Shown here one piece after another: positions 33,288-45,290 of a DNA stretch of 64,000 nt (within the stretch, counting starts at the first letter, position 1; each line of letters opens with the position of its first letter). Origin of the DNA: Didymella arachidicola (taxonomy: Eukaryota; Ascomycota; Dothideomycetes; Pleosporales; Didymellaceae); assembly GCA_016630955.3 (NCBI GenBank), contig CM049987.1, positions 1,426,001 to 1,490,000 of the forward strand. The letters are read 5' to 3'. The notes beneath the pieces were generated by a model that was given only the letters and a program-made list of their open reading frames with translations, ran no database searches and was not told where the DNA came from. The position numbers and the translations under genes were made by a program.

Positions 33288-36200
33288 CTAGTCAAGCAAC
33301 TCGACATCATCGGACTCACTGCCATAGTCCGACGCAGCAAAAGCCTCGTCATCCGGGCTCGGTAGACCCATCTCTGGCAGCGTGCGAACGAGCGACTCGA
33401 CCTCGATCTGCCATTGCTGGCAGAGGGCCTTGTCGTCCTCTTGCTTTGAAGCAACCAGGTTTGGATCGTCGCTCATATCGAGGTCGTCTAGCAGCGAGGC
33501 GAGGAATGTGCCAGCCTGTAGCAGAGCCTCGAGCTGCCTGCGTGGTATACCAATCCTGTACTCATATGCGATTCCCTTGATGATGGCTTTGATTGTCTTG
33601 CGGGCACAGCCGTACGACCTATCCAGAAATGCTGTGTCTTCCATAATTTTGCTATAAAGCTCATGGATGAGCTGATAGGCGCCGTTACGCACGTCTTCAT
33701 CTGTGTGCAGCAGAAGGACAATGGCAAATTCGTGGCTTCTGCACATAAGAGACCAGTAAATGCTGATTGTCGGAACGTGTGGGTTGGTCGATTTAAGCAC
33801 ATCGTGAAAAAACCCGGCGACGTCGCGGATATTGAGGGCCATCGGCTCGTCAGAGGCAATAGCTTTGACTACTGTATCGCAGACTTTGCCGAGCGCGTCC
33901 ATAGTCTTGGCGACCTGGCAGTAGCTCGAGGCAATCCGTAGATATGCATCACAGTAAGGGTTGTTGAGCTCACTGATGCCCTGCACAATCATGGTGCCGA
34001 TGTTACTTTGGATGTCGTCATCCAGAGATGCAGTCATCCACTTGACAACCTCGCCAGGGTAGAACAGCTCCGTCTTGGATTGATCGAAGAGCTCGATCAT
34101 CTTGTCCACAACTGCGTATGCGTCGTTATTGCGATGCCAAAGTAGCATCAGCCTCCTCTCCTCTACATTCAGCGGAAATACTGATCGCTCGCTATCTAGC
34201 ACCTCCATTCGGTCCGGTGTGTTGCAAGGCGCCAAATTGATATCCATGCGAGCGATGAGTGTCGCTACGAAGCCGATAAGCCGATTGTAGATCTTCGTCC
34301 TCTTTTGAAAGATTCGGTGGAAATCAGCATGTGCTTCGGCAGCCCGTGGACTGGCATGCATACAGAACAGCCGAAGACAGAAAGTTAGAAGGTCGCTATC
34401 TAGCAACACAGCTGTCTCCTCCAGACCTATCTCTGCGATTTGCGTCAAGGTCAGATACAGGTCATCCCAGCCTCTTAGACCCCTAGCTGAGTCTTCCGCA
34501 AGATCTGTCAATCGTTTCGTGATCAGGGCAAGCACTCTGGCGTCACGGCTCGCGTCCGAGACCATGTCACGGTCTGTGGTGGCATCACTCAAGTATGCGT
34601 CCTTGCCATGAAGGAACTTGAGACTATCGACCAAAAGCGACCGCGTCTGTGACCTGACGAGTGAATGTGGGCATTTCAAGAGTAGGTTGAAAAGGATCTC
34701 GTCATCCCGTGCTAAAAATTGGAGACTGAGCTTGCAGCAGTCTTCGCAGGTGAGAATGGATCGGCGGAGATGTATCATTGCCTCCTCGAAAATGCTAGTG
34801 GCCTGTTGGCGCCAGGCAATGCGCCCAACGTGTGTAAGGAGAATTTCGAGAGCGCGTGTTTCATTGGAATGATCCATAGAGCAAGTGCCGCCGTGAATTC
34901 TCCGTGACGCGCCGTGCAGCTGACGCACGAAAGCCGAGTGGTGCGAATCGAAGAGACAGTACTCTCGAACAAAGATCTCGTTCTGGACGTCGATTTCTTT
35001 CTCGATTACTCGAGGAACCTCGACTTGTGGTGGCTGACTTTGCTGCGATACAGTCCAATGCAGCTGGTCCTGCGTAATAGCTGACCTTCGTTGGTAGAAC
35101 AACATGTAGGCCGAATACATCTTGTACTGGCCTGTATATGACTCCTCAACTACGCCACCAAAAGTCTTCTGTGGGATCTCGGCCGGATTGAAGGGGTCTA
35201 CTTCGTAGTCATTGAAGTTGAGCCAGGTAGGCGAGCCGTTGCCGGTCGGACATGGTCGCTTTCGGATGTAAGAGTAGTAATGTCCGTTCTCACAGTTACC
35301 GAAATGAACGACGACGCCAACAAGATCAAAACAGTCTTCTGTATGCGGCTTCGACGGATCGCTGAGATGCTCAACATTGTATAGACCCATATCGATTGTC
35401 TCTGGAAACTCGAAGTTGTCGTGAACCTTCTTCCGACTGAAATCATTCAGGTCAAAGTCGAAGCGCTTTAGGTGGAAGATGAGATTGTCTGGTGCAGACT
35501 TGAGACAGGTCCTAATATCGTCAGCTTTGTGTCGCATGGGACTCAGCCTTACTTACCGCTTCACAGCATCCACAAATCTGCCATCACATGACTCGCACTT
35601 GTACTTGTTGTCACCTTCCATGACGTCGCCTTGGACAAACGCTTGGAGACTCTCCTGCAGATTAGCTTTGCCTTGCACGTCACATTGCAAGGCAAAAAAC
35701 GAGTCTGCCCGCTCAGACACGTGCTTGCATTCTTTCGACTTGACTTGTTGGAGCATCTGTCCTCCGTAAAAGTTGCGAAACTGTCGCTTGTCGTTCTTTT
35801 TCACCAGCTGTGCTTCCCATTGATCGAAGAGTAGGTTGTAAAATTCGTCAGCATCCATCTGCACGCCGATATCAATGGGAGTTTTGTCCAGCGTCATGAC
35901 GCACGCAGCGAATGGCCGAGGGTCAGCGGCTTTTCGATACGAATTCTGCATGGTCGCAAAGAGTTTTTGGGTCTCCAGTAGCAGTCGTTGTGATCCATCG
36001 CCCTCTCTCACCTCTAGACCGAGCATAAATTGTCTGAAGTTGAGGTTCATGAACAGTTGGGCAAGTAGGGAGTTCATGTAGCAGATGGCGCGAGGGTTTA
36101 GTAGGCCCACGTAGCCAGTTCTCGAGCGAACCTCGAGTGCGCGGTCGACTGTCAGACTAGGCATAATGGTATCAACCGGTCTGGTTTCGACTTCGCCAGA

Positions 36201-39200
36201 AATTTGAAGCAATCTCTCGTAGGAGTTGCTGTCATCCGCCAGAGCTAGCATCAAGTCGTAAAGTTCCCGTCGTACATTACTGTCGAGGACGGGATGTGAG
36301 ACGGACGCGGAGCTAACTTTTGACGTGACAACTTCCAATGGCCTTGCACTGTGCGGTATTAGCAAATGGTTCGATGAGTGAAAGGACCAAACGTCTGGCG
36401 CACAAGTTGGACGTTGTGAGAACATACTTATGGAACAAATATCTCTCGAATATGGATGATATAAGCCCGCCAGCGTTGAGAGGCTGTTCGTACGTTTTCA
36501 GCGAGGGGACCAGGCACAAGAGTAGCTTTGTGAAACCAAAGACGACATTGTCGGCTTCGTATCGACCAGGAGCCTCAGAGTGGTTGTGTGCTAATAGCAA
36601 TGAACTCCAACGCTGAAGAAGTGTTCGTAGATTATCTTCACTGCGATGGTGCTCGTCGTAGACCTGGAAGACACATTGAGCAAGCTCAAAAAGCTGCTTT
36701 GATTGCTCAGAGACGTGCGAAGCACCAGGCAAGATATTTGCGATGGTAGTCCAGTAGCGTGAAGAAATATCGGCGGTATCAAGCGAATGTGATGAGGGCA
36801 GATGGTCGCTGCAGATCGAGAGAATCTTCGATGAAATGTCCTTGCGTAAGTTTTCTCGCTGATCCGTCAGCAGCAGCCTCCGATGGACCTGAGTCACTTC
36901 AGCGTGCTCCCAGAATGTCTTCCAGACCGTGGGGGAACACAGCGAAGCTTCAAGGATTGTCGCGTAACACTCTTGCGCAACCTTGGAGGCATCGTTTGTT
37001 TGGATCGAAACGATCAGGATGCGCATGAGCCGGTTTGCTAGCGCAGCTTCGTCCGAGAGGTAGTTGATCGAAAGATCAGACGACGGACACTCTCTGAGGA
37101 AATCTAGCATGGCGCTGATGAACACGCTGGCGAGTGGCAACTTCTCTGCCACAATCGCCTCGCTCCCAAGTAGCTCCTCGCTCAAGAGAGCATGGTCAAG
37201 CAGCTTGATCGCGTTGATCAAGAAGGTCTTGTCGAGGTTTGAACTCCTTAACTGGTCTTTAAGCTTGCTGTGTATGGCCTGAATGGCGTACTTAGCCTGG
37301 AAAAATTTGCCAGGCGGGCACAGGCTCTCCAGTGTGGCTTCACCCGCAGCGACGCTGTTGGTAATGGCGCTTCGGTATGGAAATTGGGTCAGAAATTCGA
37401 ACAGCAACTGGCTCGTTGCATCATCGGCATCCATCCAGCTGTACATTTCATCGAAGTGCTTGACCAGGCTTGTCTCAAGCTCAGAGAAGCCTGCGACCGG
37501 CGCACTGGCAGCATGTGCTGTCTCGTCCCTCTGGACTGCTTGCACGAGAAGCTGGTCGTTGATCTTGACATGGGCGATGCTTCGATCTGACTGTTGAGTA
37601 ACATCCAGCTTTTGACCTCCAGTGTAAATGTTCACCTTGACGCACTCAGTTGCGCGACACAATAGGCGATACAGATCGGCAATTGTGCGATCCGGCGAAA
37701 TCGCGATGGTATTTCGATCGCTGCCGAACTGGTACCTGATGATAATGGCATGTGTAGGTGTAGTTTCGATATCCATTGACTCGACTTTGGAGTCTGCCCT
37801 ACGTCCGCGATTAAACTCCGGCTTCTGACGTACTAGCTCGAGCAGCTGTTTTTGGAACCGGAGGACGCGGCAGAACCGAACCTGGCTGTTCTGTCCACAC
37901 TCATCAGGCATCTTGCACATCGTGGATGAGGCGGATCTCAACTCTTCCATGCAGCGTTCGACCAACTCCCAATGCGCAAACTCGACCTCTGCTAGCGTGA
38001 CATCTTGACGTTGAGCAACTTGGACATATCGCATAGCAAGCTCACGAGCTGCATATTCTTCAATGGTACCCGGAGGACTTTTCAAAGCCAGGGACCAAAG
38101 GATATCGCCGCCAGGTATCTGAAGAAGTGCCTGTTCCCTATCTTCGACTTGGAAGATCTTTCGGGTCAGAGGGAAGTTATAGTTGGCCACAAACTCGTAC
38201 AGACCGTGTGTAAAGTACTGTGGCTCCATCGCGGGTACATATGTGAGGATCAGCTGGCGACAGAAGTCGTTGTTCACTGAAGTCCTGGCAGCCTGCAAAA
38301 GCTGTGCCCATGCCGCTTCGCGGGCGTGGTTCGACAGTGCCTGCGGCCCGATAATATGATCTGACAAGTTCTCGTAAAGATTCTCTGGGATCAGCTGGCC
38401 GGCCCTGCAAACCAGGAAACCCAGAAGTTCGAGCCGGTACTGTAAAGCTGAGAGCTGATGACGATGGGGGCCAGTCTTGGCTTCTGCGTCAACAAACAAG
38501 GAGACCTCCTCCAAAACCTGTCGTACCAGTTCTTCGTTCTGCTGGAAGAATGGGATATCTGCTGACGATCCGAGCATGCAAATGACCTTTACTGACCCAG
38601 TAGCCGCCTCCGACCGTGAAACGATGTGTTCCATGCACCGTAGCAAGATCGACTCTCGATCAGCTTCCGGGATAGAGGGTGTCAAGGATTGCAGCTGCTT
38701 GCTGACGCCCATATGGATGTCTAAATGGTGTTTGGTCGCACCAGTCCTCGGTGCGGTGTCTTGTAGCAGTTTGACGCAAACATTCCAAGGTCGTGCAGTA
38801 TCTCCCCTCAACGACCAGGCATCCGATACCGGCTGCGCCAAAAGCTTTTTGGTGACCTCTTCAAGGAATTTCAGAATGTCCGGTGTGAAGCTTTCGATAG
38901 GCAGGTCTTGAAGCTTCACGCAAAGGTAGAGTAGATCGGAGGGTTGCATGAGATTGAGGATACTGAGCAGCATGGTGATGGTGGCTGTGATCACGCGTGG
39001 GTCGGGGCTATTAGCCACAGTGTTCCAGATAGCATCGGCTTGACTATCTGCCCACCGTTCAGTGACCACCAGGAAACCTGGAATGTTCCCACTTCGAGAG
39101 ATCAGCTGCGGGTGGGAGTCCGCACTGATGATGTAGTCCACCACTTTGCTTCGAAGAAGAATATCGGCCAGATATCGTAGGACGGGGTGTTTGTCCGGTA

Positions 39201-40884
39201 AGTACTTGTCGGCCGTATCAGAGGATGTATAGTGCTGATATAAGCTGACCAGTTGCTCGTCCATGTAGGTGATGCTCATGACACGTAATTCCATCCTCCC
39301 TTTCACAATGTATCTGCGCAGCATATTGAATTTCCAACTGTTTGAGATGAGGACGGGTAAGATTTCAGTATATCGGCGATAGTCGGTACCATCCACGCTG
39401 ACTGATGCTTCCGGCGCGTCCACAGGCGAAGAAGTTGCAGGTGAATCGGGAGGTTGAAAACTCAGCAGCTCGTCTGCCAAGACGCTCGCAATGTCGTCGT
39501 CCCACTGGCTTAGTTCCTGAACGAAGGTCGAAAAGCAGGTAATTGAATCCTTAGCAACAACGGCATCAGCAACTCTTGCTGGGTCTCGCATATCTTCAGC
39601 GTATTTGCGAAAGAACAAAAAAGCTCCGCGACAGTAATCGGCAGGCTCAATTCCAGCGCGCACCGATGTAAGTCGACAGACGGTCCAACCTAGTATACTC
39701 AGAACTTGACAAATGTTCAAAGCGATGTGGTTATGCGAAAACGTCGACACCGCCTGAAAGCATTCATCTGCGAATCTCAACAGATTCTGAGCGCCGTTCG
39801 CTGCAAGAAAAGTCATGTTGAGCCGATTTTGCAGATCGCGTGTGTGAAGACCGTATTGCCTTCGCAGCAGACTGAAAATCGGAGCCTTCTCTGTGCGAAG
39901 TATCGAAGGGAGCTGATGCAGATGTCTCTCGCTTAGAAGAGGCGAACGCAACAGTCCCTCTGAGCGCGGCTGGTTCAACAGATGCACGTCGACGAGAAAT
40001 AGCTGCGAGCACAGCTGCATGTAGGCTCTGAGAAACCCGGAGAAGGCCTCGTCTACTGCTGTATCGTCACCGAAATTCTCGCCAAAGGGAAATCTGCTCA
40101 TGTCATCATCCTGGCCGTCGTTGTAAGCGGTCATCCACTGATATCTCCGCTTCAAAAGCTTGTCGACCAGGTCCGCCAAATCGATCCAAAATGACGTTTT
40201 GTCCAGATAGAAGCTGTGCAGATGTATTGAAATGTCCTCAGGAAGCGCGAGCAGCCATTGGGCGAGGTTCGGGAGGAGGTCGTGGGGAATATCTTGGTCT
40301 GCACAGTGTTAGTAAGGCTAAGTCTTTGAGCATGTGCTCCTCTTACTCTTGGCCACATGTTCCGTAATCCCACGCACCGCATGTAAGGCATGACCCTGGA
40401 AGCGATTGGTATATGGGAACTGCCTGAAATAATCCTCCGCGTTGAGCTGTAAAGAAATGCCTGCCGATAGGTCGTCTTCATCGTCGTCGATGATCTCAAT
40501 CACAGGCGGACTGTCAGAGGCTTCTCGTGCACCGTCGAGCATGATGTACGGTCTGGTATGTGTACATCCGGGACTAGAACGAGGCCCGGTATGAATGCGA
40601 TCGTGCGACTCGTCTGGGACAGGCGATGGAGACGGAGGCGAGTGCTCCCGTATGGTCATGGCAACCATCTCTTTGTGCGGCGACGTGATTGCTTTGCTTG
40701 GCGAATCAGGGTCGGTTGATACTACGCGCAAGACAGCTGCGCCGTCGTCTAGGCGCTGGCGTTTACGGGTAAAATTGTCGTCTGCGTCAGGCTCGGGGTT
40801 GCGGCGCGGCGGCGAGGGCGAGGCTAAGGCGACTTGCTCATCTGTAGCAGGCAGCTGCTCTATATCGTGGTACTGCGCGCGCAT
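33288..40884 (-). CDS. Large USP-family ubiquitin carboxyl-terminal hydrolase (USP9X/USP34-like)
   Basis: Four exons on the minus strand: 40884-40347, 40298-36428, 36348-35557, 35511-33288; introns of 48, 79 and 45 bp close in phase to 2474 residues. A disordered N-terminus (~180 residues) and long helical-repeat-like scaffold precede a ubiquitin-like segment (~1030-1095, IIRYQFGSDRNTIAISPDRT). The catalytic USP domain starts at TGYVGLLNPRAICYMNS with Cys1559; a zinc-ribbon-like part with CESC follows; the His box is GVVVHFGNCENGHYYSY (His1811) and the acidic box WLNFNDYEV. A long helical C-terminal scaffold ends SDDVELLD. It should remove ubiquitin from substrates; the size and layout resemble USP9X, USP24 and USP34. 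The frame is open upstream of the chosen ATG to at least 41061, so an extra N-terminal exon is possible. Confidence 0.88.
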
Positions 40885-41445
40885 GACGGACTGAGCTGGC
40901 AGGACAGCGTTGTTTGCGCGGGCGAGTTTAGCTTGTCCGCCGTGGCAGGCACAGGCAACAGTTGCAGCTGCAGGTCCAGCCTTAGTGGGCAAGGACCGCG
41001 TGCAGAAAGGTGGGAAACGCGTGAGTGAGTGACAACATGAGCTGCAGCTGTGCCAGGTCACTCTTGTATTGGGTTGAATGTTATATCGAACGCGCCGGCG
41101 TGGTTGTGAGCTAGTGAACGCGTCGTTAATTCACGAAGTTCGCGGGGCAGCTTGCCTGCACGTCATCGCCATTGGTGAATGGTTCATGCTAGGTACACTA
41201 GCGTGGCATCTGTGCGCGGACCTCCGAGGAATCCGCAGCCACTCTTTTACTTTTTCTTTATCATTCAGGACCACAGTGAGGCGACCAGAACGTCTTTATA
41301 GGGGCTTTAGCAACAGTTTGCAGACAGGCGTCTCACCGTTTGTAGTCGTGCTAGAATCAAGTCAGGGTTCTAGTCCTGCTGCATCAAACCATTTTCTTTT
41401 TGACTTTTACCTCGTGCTGGCCGAGACGGCAGGTTTACGCATAAT
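40885..41445. promoter_or_regulatory. Divergent promoter region, deubiquitinase / POP3
   Basis: 561 bp between two start codons. The first ~177 bp stays open in the deubiquitinase frame without an ATG, compatible with 5' UTR. No specific motif recognised. Confidence 0.4.
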
Positions 41446-42316
41446 ATGGCGCCAACGGCGAAGAAGGTCTCGAAGCCCATCTTCAAAACATCGTCACCTT
41501 TTACAGAGATCGAATGGTGTGTACCTCAAAGCGTACCACTTTGAGTACTTACAGCTGACCCCTACAGGCCGTCTCTTGCGCATGAGGACCAGGAAGTTGT
41601 GACAGAGTTGCTATGCAAGTAGGTAAGACCTGTACTCTATTGGTGTTAGCAACATTGATATCAGGGGTACATGTGGTTGTTCAAATCATCCTGACCTTGA
41701 TAGTCTCCTTGCGCCCCTAGGCGATTACCGGAGGACATACATTCAACCCTCAAAAGGCAAGAAACGGAAAAGGAGTTCCAAACCCCTCCCAGAAGAAACG
41801 CCGATACCCCCAGCGCCAGCTATAAAATCTCATCTGCTCATTGGCTTGAACAGCGTCACGAAGCTTCTAGAGACTCTTGCGGCAATCTCTGCACCACTGA
41901 ACGTCCCAATCAAGGACGCCGACGGTGATGTTCCACATGAGAAAGACGACACGCGAAAAAAAGCGGAAGCTGCGCCTAGGCCTTTGAGCATGGTCATCTT
42001 GACTCACCCTCAGCCTTCTCTCTCGCCCTCACATGCTCACATACCAACTCTTTTGCACCTTGCCACTTTGCAGTCAACGCGAAAGGTCGATGTGGCAGAG
42101 CCTGTACGCCTCGTTGCTCTTGCCTCATCCAACGATGCGCGTTTCGCGCACGCACTGCACATACCTCGTGTCGGTGCTATTGGCCTCTACGAGGGCGCAC
42201 CTGGCGCCAGAGCACTAGAGGACTATGTGCGGAGACACGTGGGTCTGACAAAGTGCTTATGGGTCGACGAGGCGATGAAGCCAGAATGGCTGGGTCTGAA
42301 TGTGCAGCAAGTATGA
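41446..42316 (+). CDS. POP3: RNase P/MRP protein subunit POP3 (Rpp38-like)
   Basis: Exons 41446-41516, 41568-41618 and 41704-42316; introns of 51 and 85 bp; the joined frame closes exactly at 244 residues. The two tiny exons give MAPTAKKVSKPIFKTSSPFT, then EIEWPSLAHEDQEVVTELLC, running on to NLLAPLGDYRRTYIQPSKGK and a basic KKRKRSSK patch, the N-terminal pattern of fungal Pop3. The L7Ae-like domain follows (SHLLIGLNSVTKLLETLAA), with RLVALASSNDARFAHALHIPRVGAIGLYEG typical of the Rpp38/Pop3 fold. It binds the RNA of RNase P and MRP in the nucleus/nucleolus for tRNA and rRNA processing. An internal tatcag near 41663 is a competing but frame-breaking acceptor. Confidence 0.85.
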
Positions 42317-42722
42317 GTTGGGCAGGGGTTGGTGCAAGGGGTTTCTCCTTCATTCAACCTGTTCGTGGAAGACAAGTCATAAACTTGAATGCGTTACAGC
42401 CACGCGGAATGATCATCGAGGCAATGCTCTCTACATCCTCATCAATCGTTGTGCAGGAACGCTGCTCACTTCAGAGGGAAAGGGCACGAAATCCAGCATC
42501 CGCACTCAAGCGTCTTTGGTCAGGTGGTGCTGCCATCGGTGCGGCAAACGTTGCACGTCAGACAAAGTTGGACACAAATGTCCAAGCTGCCAGCATCGAA
42601 AACGCCGATTGAAGTGCTCGAGCGTTACAGCGGTTGTGCAGAAGAAGCTCTGGATGACCGCAAGGGGGCGCAGGAGGCTCAAGAAGCGATATCAAGTTGT
42701 CGAATTTTGTGGCACAAGATAG
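42300..42722 (+). pseudogene. Possible relic of a small Cys-rich zinc-ribbon protein
   Basis: The frame runs from the end of POP3 without its own convincing ATG. Between about 42522 and 42615 it encodes WCCHRCGKRC, then KCPSCQHRKRRLKC: four to eight cysteines spaced as in a zinc ribbon and resembling small fungal WCC-x2-CG...CP-x-C-H proteins as I remember them. Upstream TSEGKGTKSS would fit such a protein, but no start or clean intron was found, and downstream residues look random. It could be a decayed gene, an unrecognised multi-exon gene, or chance. Confidence 0.28.
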
Positions 42723-43229
42723 AATTCTTGCGTTCTTTCTGCTCGAAATATAGACGCGCCTTTGGTCTTTTCCCTTGATCGTGAAGCGTTGGCGGTAGGT
42801 CCACGAAGGTGAGGGGTGCACTTGCCGCAAACTAGGCTGGCTTTATCCTGGCCTTGCGCAAAACCACGCCCTCAGGTCATCGCATCCATCGAAGCTCGCA
42901 TAGAATATACTCAATCTGCGCTGACTTTTTTCGCACTTGGCACATCAAAGACACCACGACCGAAAGACGCTTCTTGCAATCATTTTTAGGTTCTAATCAC
43001 ATCAATTCGCCATCACGAAGAATTCGGGGCTCCTGCACGCCGGAAGATCTTTTGGCTATTGCATTGCACTCGATTACGACCCCGAGACGAGGTTTGCTAT
43101 ATCCGATAGGCTAGTCCATTTCATGTCTAGGTCCTTTCAGCGAAACTGCCGGTGGTCGACTGACAGGTCTCGGCTTCCCCGCGTTTCCTTGGCCCACATT
43201 ATGATCGACTTCGCACGAACATCCCGAAT
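42723..43229. promoter_or_regulatory. Upstream region of the Zn2Cys6 regulator
   Basis: About 500 bp with no convincing coding frame; presumably the promoter and leader of the regulator gene. Confidence 0.4.
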
Positions 43230-45087
43230 ATGCAACTCGCTTGGCTGCAGCCTGTGATGGAATCGTCAACTTCGGTCGAGCGCCCTCGGAAACGTCGTGC
43301 CATCAATGCGTGTATTGCCTGCCGGACGTCCAAAGTGAGGTGCGATGGAAGTCAACCATGCGCGCGCTGCGATCGAAATGATGCTGTATGTCAGTATCGC
43401 GGTCACGATGTCACCGTTTCGGATCCCAGTGCATCCGCCGTTCGGATTGAGAGACTGGAAGCTGAAGTCGAGCTTTTGAAGTCAGTACTGCAGGGACTTT
43501 CCCCACAGCAGGTACACAGAGACACAGAGCCAGCAGCTACCGGAATCAGAACCCAGCACGAAGGATCTGAAACCAGAGGCCTGATGAACACCAGGCCACA
43601 TCTTGAGGCAAACGCCGTCGAAAAAGGCGTGGTCTCACACGACGAAGCTTTCGCATGGTTTGTGAGCTTCTTCGCTGGCTCACATTACTTGGTACCAATC
43701 TTCTCAGAGAGCAATGATGTGATTACCTCAGTTGCATCTCGGAGTGCCTTCTTGTTTGACGCGATTGTCAGTGTTGGTTGTCGCGCAGAGCAGGGCTTTA
43801 ACTCACCGACATTCCGCCAGCTACAGTCAGGTCTACGGGAGCATTTGACGTCGCTGCTCATCACTTGCGAACAACCGAGCTTGGAGGCAGTCCAGGCTAT
43901 TACACTCATGGCTGCGTACAGCGAGAATGGCTACATGTTGATCGCACTTGCCCTGAGATTCGCGACGCAGCTCGGTCTACACACAGCTACAGATCAACTA
44001 CTGGCCATGCATCACAACCAGGACCTTCCTGGCACCGGAGAACGAGAACTCTATCGTCTTCAACGAGTTTGGCATGGCATATGCAACCTTGAGCTTTTGT
44101 GAGTCCGCAAAGTCATACTCGTTGCGCCAGTCCCGCACGCGAAGCTGACATCTTACGAGCTTCTCACTTGATGGGGGTCGCATACCGCGAGTGACACCGC
44201 GAACAACCCCGCGCAAGATTAGAGCCCTTCTCAGCCATGCGGAATGTACAGCGGTCGACATTCGATTGCTCTCTCAGGTAGAGCTAAATCTGATCCGTAC
44301 TGATGCGTATAGCGACATTCTCAGGTATGGCGGGGCCTCGCTTCTTGAAGATGAGAGCACCATCCGAACCAAAGTCCATGATACCACCACCGAGCTTTCA
44401 CTATGGCTCAACGAATGGACCAAGGTAGTCTCGAAGGAGCCGGTTGAACACCAGCGTGAGCTTGCTCTGCTCAATCTACATATTCAATACGACTGGGCGC
44501 TGATCACCTTATATCTCAAAGCCGTGTCCGCTTCTGGTATTGAGAACGTTGCCATCATGAACGACTTCCAGAAGGATATGATTAAACGGGCTAAGGAGGC
44601 GTCAACAAGACATTTGCGACATCTGCTGACCGTTTCTACTTCGCCCATATCACCATCTGGCTCGGCGCCTGCATATCTCAATACCTTTAAGTGGACCATG
44701 GATTACGTCTGGGCGAAAGGCGCCTTTTCCATACTGCTCGTACTTCGGCTCTCAGTCCTCCTACGTGATCCAGTCCCTCACATCCTATCGTTACTACGCG
44801 ACGCTCACCGCGTCCTAGAAGAGCTAAAGAAAGTCACCATTGGCTACATACCGTATTTCCAGATCCTCCAAACTAGCATCGAGAAGTGTGAGGCAGCTAT
44901 TGTGGACTACTCTACACAACAGGATGTCGCTGATCCAAGCTTAGCAATCAGTGGGCCTGCTGAGAGCGACTTTCAAGGCTATGCACCGAACCAGTTCACG
45001 TTCGAGTGGGATTTTCCGGGTCTGAATCTCAAGCACATGCCTCTGGGTTGGCAAGACTTATTCCTGGACATCGATAATCTATTCTGA
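43230..45087 (+). CDS. Zn(II)2Cys6 fungal transcription factor
   Basis: Exons 43230-44098 and 44160-45087; the 61 bp intron (gtgagt...tacgag) splits a Phe codon and restores NLELFFSLDGGRIPRVTP; 598 residues. The DNA-binding cluster is C28, C31, C38, C44, C47 and C54 (ACIACRTSKVRCDGSQPCARC), preceded by a basic patch (RPRKRRA) and followed by a short dimerisation coiled coil (RIERLEAEVELLKSVL, ~72-87). The middle homology region of fungal-specific regulators is present (ERELYRLQRVWHGICNLEL). A second ATG at 43257 is possible. Neighbours are a transporter and a GH31 glycosidase, so a pathway-specific regulator is likely, but its inducer is unknown. Confidence 0.9.
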
Positions 45088-45290
45088 GATTGGAATCTGG
45101 GATTCATCTAAGCAAACTATGGAGATCACATGCCATCGTTCCCTGTGATCAGCCAAATCAATTGAAATTGAGAGAACGCATCAGCGCCCCTTCAGCCAGC
45201 GGCGAAGTGTCGAAGTTCAAGGATAGAACATTCTTGCTATCGCCTAAAGTAATCCAAGGGTCGCCACGCGGCCGATCACGATATGTCTAC

